From Bacteroidota bacterium (lineage in GTDB: Bacteria > Bacteroidota > Ignavibacteria > Palsa-1295), in contig JAFDZW010000005.1 of NCBI GenBank assembly GCA_018266755.1, positions 1,439,963 to 1,503,962 on the forward strand: a stretch of DNA of 64,000 bases. Reading direction: 5' to 3'. Both the position numbers and the translations under genes were made by a program. Shown one piece after another: positions 45,659 to 53,894 of this stretch. The notes below the pieces were generated by a model. It had not been told where the DNA came from. It did no database searches and saw only the letters and a list, made by a program, of their open reading frames with translations. Within the stretch, counting starts at the first letter, position 1. The number at the start of each line of letters is the position of its first letter.

Positions 45659-46685
45659 TTTTTGACATAACAAGCAAGTTGGCACTCGGTTGAGACATGC
45701 TTGACTTGTATTTCGACCTCTTCAGCTCCCACCTTGAGTCGATGAGACGCCGATCAAGAAGCTCCGAATAGAGTTGGCGGGTGAGCAGAAATAGCGTATT
45801 TGCGAAAGCGTACAGAAACCCGACATGGCTTTCGATAGATGTCTTTTTCACTGGTGAACATCCGACCTCGGCCGCAGTAATAGTAGCCAATAATTCAGCC
45901 ATAGTCGCAGCACGCCAGTTCGTAGTGAGCTTTCGAACATTCACCAATGACTTTCGCTCAACCTGTCGGTAAATATACCCCGGCCAATAGTTTGCACGAT
46001 TTCTAAGCTCGGATGGCCAACTGTAGTTGCCATACATGCTATGAAGAACCTTACTTGTCAAGAAATCGAGGATCCGTTTCTCCTCTTGATTTCCGGCCCC
46101 GGAATTCACGTTTACTGACTCAAGATATGAGAAGAGTGCGTTCCATACGGCGTCGTGAACTCTACCCATCGTTGATTTCTTAAGTAAATACTCCACTGTG
46201 CCGTCGCTCGGTGGAGTCAATCGCTTGAAATGATACGCACCCGCTCCCGCACTTTTGCTAGGTCCGCCGGTTACAAGGAGCGCCAAATCAGAAGCTTCGT
46301 TTTTGTTGACATAGGTAATCGGCGACCCAACAAGACGCAAGAGAGTCTGTGCGCAGTAGAACGAGAAGTAGTAGACGGTAACGATATTCCATGCGTCACT
46401 TCGTACACCCGACCCAGAGCTGAAGCCAAAGACTTCTTGAAGGTGCTCGAAGCACCCATTTGTTAGCAGTTCGACATCAACCAACAAGTGGCGAGCGAGC
46501 CCGACTGAATCAGCTGAGATAGAATAGCCTGATGAAGTGCCGGATCGTACAGTATAGCTTCCCTTTTTCGCCAGTAACCACTCCTTGAACCCCGAGCGTT
46601 CGTCAAGTCGCAAATGGCAGGCAGACGCGAAAGTGGTCAACAAGTCCTCGCGCATCTTAATGTAACTGGGGCCAATTGGGATCAT
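45651..46685 (-). CDS. all-alpha protein of unknown function, partner of the DGQHR protein
   Basis: 344 residues, mostly helical by composition; no family recognised. Residues 105-120 (YYFSFYCAQTLLRLVG) look like the first helices of HEPN domains, and ELRNRANYW at 226-234 weakly recalls HEPN active-site R-x4-6-H or its RNxAxY variants, but the His is absent. Its ATG overlaps the stop of the DGQHR gene by 4 bases (ATGA), a tight translational coupling that implies a joint function. The C-terminal Tyr and stop are read from a GC-rich repeat, so the end may have been trimmed by repeat insertion. Role in DNA modification or defence is inferred from its partner only. Confidence 0.6.
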   Translation of the reverse strand: MIPIGPSYIKMREDLLTTFASACHLRLDERSGFKEWLLAKKGSYTVRSGTSSGYSISADSVGLARHLLVDVELLTNGCFEHLQEVFGFSSGSGVRSDAWNIVTVYYFSFYCAQTLLRLVGSPITYVNKNEASDLALLVTGGPSKSAGAGAYHFKRLTPPSDGTVEYLLKKSTMGRVHDAVWNALFSYLESVNVNSGAGNQEEKRILDFLTSKVLHSMYGNYSWPSELRNRANYWPGYIYRQVERKSLVNVRKLTTNWRAATMAELLATITAAEVGCSPVKKTSIESHVGFLYAFANTLFLLTRQLYSELLDRRLIDSRWELKRSKYKSSMSQPSANLLVMSKTY

Positions 46686-47728
46686 ATCATGTCTTCGCTC
46701 ACCTCGAGTTGACCTGCGAGCGCACCGTGGAGCACTTTTAGTATGGGCCCCTTGCTCACGCTGGTCTTTCCTCCAGTCGGTACACTCTCCAAATCAATAT
46801 TTGAAATCGGTGCCAACACATCCTTCAAAGACGATTCCTTATAGTTCTTGTGTTTCTCTCGCGACGCTCTCAATACCTCTGGCAAGAACTCGCAGAATGC
46901 TTCAAAGTATGCTTGCTTTCTTAGCAACAAGGGATTCCTTAGAGTCTCCTCGACAGATCTGAAGTAATTCAAGAAAAGCACGAACTGCTTTTGCTTCCCC
47001 AACTGAATCACGACCTCATTCCCAAGCAACGCTTTGAAGGCTCTGTTGAAAGTCACCCTCGATATCCTACCCCGGGCTGATGTAAACGGGCTCAAATAGC
47101 CGACGAAAGGGGATCGTGCGTCCGCGTTGAAATCGTCGAAGAATTTACGTAGCGTTGACTCGTCCTCGGTTTCCTGTTGCGCAACCTGCTTGATGTCAAG
47201 AAGCAGCGCTGCAGGAACGCCACGCTGATTAGTATTAATGTCAATGAAGAGGCTAGCTTCCTCCTGCCTAGAAAGCCCCACATAGATAGCGACAGGGACT
47301 CGATGCTTCTTCTTGGTGAAACTGTACCCCCAAAGCCTATGCTGGCCGTCAAGAACAAGAAATCCTTTCTCGACTTTCTTGTAACGAACCGACTTGTTCT
47401 TCGAATCGTACTCGAACTCCGCTGATGGCTGCGCAGATAGCACAATGTTTGTTGGGATGGAGCCCCGCGAATCATCAAGGTATTTAGCGATGTCTCTGGC
47501 CCTCTCCTCGCTAAGGTTGCGTTGGAACCCTTCAATCGGGTCATCCTGACGCCTTGCCACGTAGCAGTACGGAAATATGCTCTCCACGGGCATCGTAGCA
47601 AAGTAGAACTTCTGCTTGTTCTGAATCAACTGAAGTGCCGGAAAGGAAAATCGAGAGCGTGGTTGTCGTGCATCTCTCGGAGTGGGCTCATCAATCTGAT
47701 CGGTACTGTTGCGAATGTGTTTTGGCAT
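46682..47728 (-). CDS. DGQHR-domain protein (DndB-like)
   Basis: 348 residues. FLVLDGQHRLWGYSF places the DGQHR motif at 127-131, and FIDINTNQRGVPAALLLDIK (161-180) is the second signature of the family. The N-terminal FYFATMPVESIFPYCYVARR and EERARDIAKYLDD (about 75-87) fit the ParB/DndB-like fold. DGQHR proteins include DndB, a negative regulator and accessory factor of DNA phosphorothioation, but no dndCDE, sspBCD or dpd genes lie nearby. Here it pairs only with the overlapping all-alpha gene downstream. It is transcribed from a likely TAnnTTTG promoter at 47849-47880. Codon use and lower GC than the ATP synthase genes suggest transfer. Confidence 0.85.
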   Translation of the reverse strand: MPKHIRNSTDQIDEPTPRDARQPRSRFSFPALQLIQNKQKFYFATMPVESIFPYCYVARRQDDPIEGFQRNLSEERARDIAKYLDDSRGSIPTNIVLSAQPSAEFEYDSKNKSVRYKKVEKGFLVLDGQHRLWGYSFTKKKHRVPVAIYVGLSRQEEASLFIDINTNQRGVPAALLLDIKQVAQQETEDESTLRKFFDDFNADARSPFVGYLSPFTSARGRISRVTFNRAFKALLGNEVVIQLGKQKQFVLFLNYFRSVEETLRNPLLLRKQAYFEAFCEFLPEVLRASREKHKNYKESSLKDVLAPISNIDLESVPTGGKTSVSKGPILKVLHGALAGQLEVSEDMI

Positions 47729-47848
47729 TGCGGGCGTTCATGTAATGGTTGTTGGAGTAGGTTGTCCTCTTGAGCCAACAGTTGTCGGCCTCTCCCAAGA
47801 AGCAACGGTGATCATGGTAACCGTAGATACTCCGCCGACATCTAAGCA

Positions 47849-47880
47849 CAAATATAACTCACTCGGATCTCAAGTCGCAA
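47849..47880 (-). promoter_or_regulatory. Bacteroidota-type promoter of the DGQHR operon
   Basis: Minus-strand TTG (47878-47880), 21-base spacer, TATATTTG (47849-47856), matching TTG/TAnnTTTG. Same spacing as at 20877-20908. The predicted start of transcription is near 47842, giving a leader of about 110 bases. Confidence 0.5.
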
Positions 47881-47943
47881 AATCCCAATTATTCAGACTC
47901 TGCAAACAGTCCCCAGAGAGAACCCAAGTGTGGTGATTTGGCG

Positions 47944-48060
47944 CTAGAGATGCGCAACAAGCGCATGATTCGGCAGATCCAAACTTCTTGCGATCTTATC
48001 CAGCGCGTCGGCGCTGACGTTTACGTTGCCGCGTTCGAGGTTGCTGGTGGTGTTCGGGCT
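47944..48060 (-). pseudogene. remnant of an XRE-family HTH regulator
   Basis: On the minus strand, in frame after the haemoglobin stop, SPNTTSNLERGNVNVSADAL then DKIARSLDLPNHALVAHL and a stop can be read. This is the recognition helix and following helices of a Cro/C1-type HTH domain. No N-terminal helices or start codon are present upstream, so only about 38 residues of the original gene remain. Confidence 0.6.
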
Positions 48061-48081
48061 CGGATGCGATCGGACCGCGAG

Positions 48082-48492
48082 CTACTCCGTCATGCGGAAC
48101 ATCTCGGGCCGGTCGAGGCTCCGGTCTTCTTCGACGCGGTGTTGCATGACGGCGGCGATCTGCCGCGCCCGCGCAAGCGCGAAGTCGGCTTTGGGTCCGT
48201 CGAAGTGTTCGGCGATCGTTTGCTGCCAGAGCGCGAGCCAGCGCTCGAAGTGCGTGGGCAACAAGCGTTCGCGTTTGTCGAGCTCGAGGTGTTTGCGCAT
48301 CGGGTTGCGGCGGTAGGCGCCGGAGTTCAGGAGGATCGAACCCCAAAAGTCGTTCATGATCGGGATGTGCTCGTCCCACGAGAGCGCGACGACGTCGGTA
48401 AAGAGATAGCCGATGACGTCATCGACGACGACTTTTTTGTAGAACGCATCGACAAGCTCGGCGACGTCGGTTTGGGTCAGAATATCGTGCAT
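48082..48492 (-). CDS. group III truncated haemoglobin
   Basis: 136 residues from the ATG at 48492; the frame goes back to 48552 with a non-homologous start. VAELVDAFYKKVVVDDVIGYLFTD, SWDEHIPIMNDFWGSILLNSGAYRRNPMRKH and LLPTHFERWLALWQQTI match group III trHbs; His81 in PTHFERW is the probable proximal haem ligand. These proteins bind O2, NO or peroxide; the physiological role is mostly unknown. It sits inside the inverted-repeat-bounded block next to the HTH remnant, and may have come in with the accessory genes. Confidence 0.9.
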   Translation of the reverse strand: MHDILTQTDVAELVDAFYKKVVVDDVIGYLFTDVVALSWDEHIPIMNDFWGSILLNSGAYRRNPMRKHLELDKRERLLPTHFERWLALWQQTIAEHFDGPKADFALARARQIAAVMQHRVEEDRSLDRPEMFRMTE

Positions 48493-48599
48493 GGCAGTTC
48501 GTCCGCGCGCGCAGCGCGCAACGGCCAATGCTAAACAGTTGGGCGCCAACATATATTCATGGGGTGGGTGTGTTTGGTTTTTGAATGCTTATCACACCA

Positions 48600-49149
48600 G
48601 TCATTCTGAGCGAAGCGAAGAATCCCTTCAGGATTGCCTCAATAGTTCGTACAGACCGAAACGGGACGGACTGAGAGTCCGTCCTACTTCTTCGCCCCAA
48701 CACGTCATTCTGAGCAACGCGAAGAATCCCTTTCGGTTTGCCTCAATAGTTCGTACAGACCGAAACGGGGACGGACTGAGAGTCCGTCCTACTGGCTTGG
48801 GCATGCTGCGTTGCATGAAGGGATTCTTCGCGGAGTTTACACTGAGCACAGCGAATGTGCTCAGAATGACACGTGTGGGGGAGATTGCGGCTTCGCCGCA
48901 TTGAGTCCGGCAGGACGGCCACATGCGTAGCCCACGAATTCATTCGTGGGCGGAGGTTCGGGGCAGGACCGAATGTTTGTGGTTGCCGAAAGAGCACGGA
49001 CTAAGAGTCCGTGCCACCGGGGACGGACTGAGAGTCCGTCCTACTTCTTCGCCCCAACACGTCATTCTGAGCAACGCGAAGAATCCCTTTCGGTTTGCCT
49101 CGACCTTCCGTACACTCCTGAAGGGATTCTTCGCTTCGCTCAGAATGAC
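48600..49149. repeat. dense cluster of dispersed repeats between haemoglobin and atpD
   Basis: TCATTCTGAGC arms start at 48600, 48704 and 49070, with inverted arms ending near 48870 and 49149. GGACGGACTGAGAGTCCGTCC palindromes lie at 48664-48684, 48769-48789 and 49021-49041. An 82-base unit (TTCGTACAGACCGAAACGGG...) is repeated around 48647-48690 and 48751-48795. No gene was recognised in the 680 bases between 48552 and 49227. Confidence 0.85.
48903..49044. repeat. right copy of the ~141-bp inverted repeat bounding the accessory block
   Basis: Reverse complement of 44060-44200: GAGTCCGGCAGGACGGCC, CCACGAATTCATTCGTGG, GGTTCGGGGCAGGACCGAAT, AGCACGGACTAAGAGTCCGTG and a final GGACGGACT palindrome, with single-base differences and one small gap. 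Confidence 0.85.
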
Positions 49150-49173
49150 ACGTGTTGGGGAAGTTTTACCAAT

Positions 49174-49201
49174 AAAAAAGGCGGGTGGTGGCCCGCCTTT
49201 T
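49174..49201 (-). terminator. rho-independent terminator of atpD
   Basis: GGCGGG (49180-49185) pairs with CCCGCC (49192-49197), extended by AAAA/TTTT, and is followed on the minus strand by six T. It ends the atpD transcript 26 bases after the stop, separating it from atpC. Confidence 0.9.
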
Positions 49202-49226
49202 GTAGACTTTGTCGGATCGACGTCGA

Positions 49227-51352
<2,126 letters not shown>

Positions 51353-51366
51353 AACGATCGATAGAG

Positions 51367-51978
51367 TTATTGGATATGGTAGTCAAGCAGCGATTCGGTC
51401 GTATCGCCATTGATAATACGCAGCGTTTCGCCGATCCCGCGAGCAAAATACTGTGTACCGATCACCGTATCCCGGACGCCGCCTTTTGTCGTGTACGCGA
51501 CCCAGGTGAGCGCAAGGTTATTCGCATACGATTTGCCGTTGATGCTCATCGAGCCCTTCACGGGTGTCGAGCGGAACGCCCCGTTGACGAGCGAGTCCTG
51601 CAGCTTCAGCGTCGATCCCCAATTGAGATTCGGCGTTTCGTCGAGGATCAATCCTTCGGAGAGCGGGTGACGTTGTTTGTCGAAGTACAGCGTAAAGTAC
51701 GACGAATCTTCGCGCCGGTAGTAGAGTGTATCGTTCTTGTCGTACTCGTAGATGCGGGTGTATTCTTTGTTACGGATCGTAACCAAACCTCGGACCGCAC
51801 GCGTCGAGGTGCTGTCGTGGGTCTTGTAGCGCCACCACGTACCGGAAGTCATCGGAAAATGTTCGGTGCCGAGCACGGTGTTGTCGGTCGGCGAATTACT
51901 GTCCGAACATGCAGCAAGCAAGAAACAACACCCCACCGCGGCGATCACCGCCGCAACAAACGACCTATTGTGTTTCAT
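51367..51978 (-). CDS. lipoprotein of unknown function (paralogue B)
   Basis: 203 residues; signal peptide and lipobox (VGCCFLLAACSDS). The mature domain starts LGTEHFPMTSGTWWRYKTHDSTSTR and runs through LVTIRNKEYTRIYEY, LILDETPNLNWGSTLKLQD and GIGETLRIINGD to DYHIQ. It is related to the downstream lipoprotein along its length. Both are likely anchored in the outer or inner membrane facing the periplasm. No function can be assigned. Confidence 0.75.
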   Translation of the reverse strand: MKHNRSFVAAVIAAVGCCFLLAACSDSNSPTDNTVLGTEHFPMTSGTWWRYKTHDSTSTRAVRGLVTIRNKEYTRIYEYDKNDTLYYRREDSSYFTLYFDKQRHPLSEGLILDETPNLNWGSTLKLQDSLVNGAFRSTPVKGSMSINGKSYANNLALTWVAYTTKGGVRDTVIGTQYFARGIGETLRIINGDTTESLLDYHIQ

Positions 51979-52327
51979 CGTGACAATAGAGGAATGAACA
52001 CTGCTCGTTGAACTACAACCTCATGCGGGTATTAGTGCCATTGTTCGATCAGACGGAGAAGGGCAAATTGGTTCTCTCGATCCTAAACTGATGTCGACCT
52101 CATACATTGTGCGTTAGAACTTTAATACTCGGATGCAGAGCCGTCGGTTGAACCGGCTGACCGACGAGTTTAGCATGAAGTCAGAGAACATACACGGAGT
52201 TATAGCCGTCCACTTCTATCACCACAACTTCACATAGATTCACTCGTCGGTTCGTAGCATCCAAGCAATGACCGCAGGAGCGCCCCTCGATTTAGAGTCA
52301 CGAAGATTTATTTAACAGAGATCTAAC
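51979..52327. other. intergenic, no gene seen
   Basis: About 350 bases with falling GC content. One hairpin (CGTCGGT...ACCGACG at about 52143-52168) is visible; otherwise no gene, promoter or repeat was recognised. It marks the left edge of the AT-richer stretch. Confidence 0.5.
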
Positions 52328-52564
52328 ATGGGCAGTAGCAACGTAGAGGAATGGTATGTGAAAGAAAGAATGAGAATTCCTCTTATCATCGAGTCTACTC
52401 GCAATCTAATCCTTGCTGACCTCATTCAATTTACGTGGTACATTAGGATCGAGGTGGTTGAACTCTCGGACAAGAAGAAAAATAAAATACTTTACATAAT
52501 GTTCTGCGCTTCAAAAACACAAGTTTATCAAAGGAGCCCAATTCAACCATTGATCAGCTCATAA
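52328..52564 (+). CDS. small hypothetical protein
   Basis: 78 residues (MGSSNVEEWYVKERMRIPLI...). No family recognised. It is AT-rich compared with the flanks, and an AGAGA 8 bases before the ATG is a weak Shine-Dalgarno. It may be real or a chance frame in a low-GC island. Confidence 0.35.
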   Translation: MGSSNVEEWYVKERMRIPLIIESTRNLILADLIQFTWYIRIEVVELSDKKKNKILYIMFCASKTQVYQRSPIQPLISS

Positions 52565-52675
52565 AATTTCATTTCTTGGAAAATTTATGCAGAAAAACCC
52601 ACTCAGTTCATGAACCCCGTATTTTGTGCCATAGTTATTAAATATGGGTACTTTCGGGTGCCTCGTAAAATAACA

Positions 52676-52707
52676 GAGTCGGACAAACCCCACGGGATGC
52701 CCGACTC
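52676..52707. other. hairpin upstream of the SinR-like gene
   Basis: GAGTCGG (52676-52682) pairs with CCGACTC (52701-52707) with an 18-base loop containing a smaller CCCACGGG palindrome. It lies 70 bases before the SinR-like gene; there is no T tract. It could be a regulatory leader stem or a terminator of the small upstream gene. Confidence 0.45.
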
Positions 52708-52778
52708 AGTCCTTAAATAGGGGTAGGGTGTAACTTTTCACTGGAACGCCCTCTCCCAATCTTAGAAAGGTAATGTTT

Positions 52779-53045
52779 ATGGCAGCATTGTTAGTAACCT
52801 ATGACCTAAGGAATCCAGGCCAAGATTATAAAGACTTTCATGAAGTCATCAAATCGTATCCCTGGATCGAGCTATCAGAATCGTCTTATGGAATTGCAAC
52901 CTCGTCATCGCCCGACACCGTCTGGGAGCGATTGCAGCCATACACTGACGCAAATGATAGTGTTGCCATCATCCGGCTGACACGGCCATACCAAGGGTGG
53001 CACAATCAACCTGTCTGGGACTTTCTAAATAAGAACGTCCAATGA
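52779..53045 (+). CDS. SinR/Cas2-like small protein
   Basis: 88 residues from the ATG at 52779; the AGAAAGG at 52764-52770 is eight bases before it but only two before the ATG at 52773, which decides the start. MAALLVTYDLRNPGQDYKDFHEVI, then KSYPWIELSESSYGI, and SVAIIRLTRPYQGW follow the ferredoxin-like fold of proteins annotated as SinR family, structurally close to Cas2/VapD. Many Cas2-like proteins are nucleases or toxin-like, but solitary SinR-like genes have no proven role. There is no CRISPR array or cas1 here. A terminator hairpin follows at 53068-53097. Confidence 0.7.
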   Translation: MAALLVTYDLRNPGQDYKDFHEVIKSYPWIELSESSYGIATSSSPDTVWERLQPYTDANDSVAIIRLTRPYQGWHNQPVWDFLNKNVQ

Positions 53046-53067
53046 CGGGCTTGCCGTAGCACTGGCG

Positions 53068-53097
53068 AAGGGCTTGGACTATGAACTCCAAGCCCTT
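53068..53097 (+). terminator. terminator hairpin after the SinR-like gene
   Basis: 11-bp perfect stem (AAGGGCTTGGA 53068-53078 with TCCAAGCCCTT 53087-53097), then TCCCTTG. T-poor but well placed, 22 bases after the stop. Confidence 0.6.
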
Positions 53098-53266
53098 TCC
53101 CTTGTCCAAGGAAGTAGGCTTTAATATCCTCTTCCCTTACTCAACAAAGATACGGATTGTCGTTCTTTAGTCCAAATCATTTGTAATTAAAAAATAGTAC
53201 AGCTTCAGTTCCCGAAACGTTGATGTAGAGATACACAGGCACGTTCATCTCAAAACTCATACTCAA

Positions 53267-53479
53267 ATGACAGACATTACGCTCATCGACGCGCTACACA
53301 ATGCTAAAATTATCCAAGAGAGTTCTACCACCTTAATGACAACTCTTGGCGACAGTGGACTTAAAAAAGAGAGTCCGCTTTTCCAGTCAATTCATTACGA
53401 GGTCCTCAAAGTACAGAACTGCGCGAATTCGCTCGTCTCAATACTAACTCTAGCTAATGGCGAGAAAGGGCTCGGCTAA
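53267..53479 (+). CDS. small hypothetical protein, first of a pair
   Basis: 70 residues, helical (ALHNAKIIQESSTTLMTTLG...VLKVQNCANSLVSILTLANG). No family recognised. The next gene starts 3 bases after the stop, so the two are very likely translated together. No Shine-Dalgarno was seen before this ATG. GC content is lower than in the flanking genes. Confidence 0.5.
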   Translation: MTDITLIDALHNAKIIQESSTTLMTTLGDSGLKKESPLFQSIHYEVLKVQNCANSLVSILTLANGEKGLG

Positions 53480-53482
53480 ACT

Positions 53483-53746
53483 ATGGGAGTATTTGACAAA
53501 GTGGGTGGTGCAACTATCGCCGAAATCGACGCAATGTCCGAGGAGGATATGATTGCGGAAATAGAAACAATCGCCAAGTTTTACAGCACCGGTGACCCAA
53601 GACACGCTTTCGCTGTAAATATGTTGCTCCAGCGACGAAACGATAGGCTAACCAGAAGGATGCTACGCGTTGCAATTATTACGCTGGCCGTATCACTCAT
53701 TGCACTTTTGATTTCTTTTATGAACCACACAGCAAGCCATTGCTGA
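53483..53746 (+). CDS. small membrane protein, second of a pair
   Basis: 87 residues. The soluble N-terminal part (GVFDKVGGATIAEIDAMSEE...) is acidic, followed by a basic stretch (LLQRRNDRLTRRMLR) and one C-terminal membrane segment (VAIITLAVSLIALLISFM, about 62-80). No family recognised. The pair layout (soluble helical partner plus tail-anchored membrane protein, small, low GC) resembles toxin-antitoxin or phage-exclusion pairs, but nothing in the sequence proves it. Confidence 0.55.
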   Translation: MGVFDKVGGATIAEIDAMSEEDMIAEIETIAKFYSTGDPRHAFAVNMLLQRRNDRLTRRMLRVAIITLAVSLIALLISFMNHTASHC

Positions 53747-53894
53747 GTTACAATTTTGTCCCCACATACCCGAACTCACACTTGAATTAGGAAGCTACCC
53801 CCCCATGCTGCATTTTACCCTCCCGCGAAACCTGTGTTGGCGGGGTGCGTGAGAGTATGGAATGTATCATCATTCTCTTTCATTTTCTTGCCAC

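Noticed and set aside
47938-48534. Plus-strand frame of 198 codons over the haemoglobin gene
   Set aside because: It is antisense to a clearly recognisable group III truncated haemoglobin.
48600-49149. Possible CRISPR array because of repeated units
   Set aside because: Units are palindromic, of different families and irregular spacing, with no unique spacers and no cas genes.
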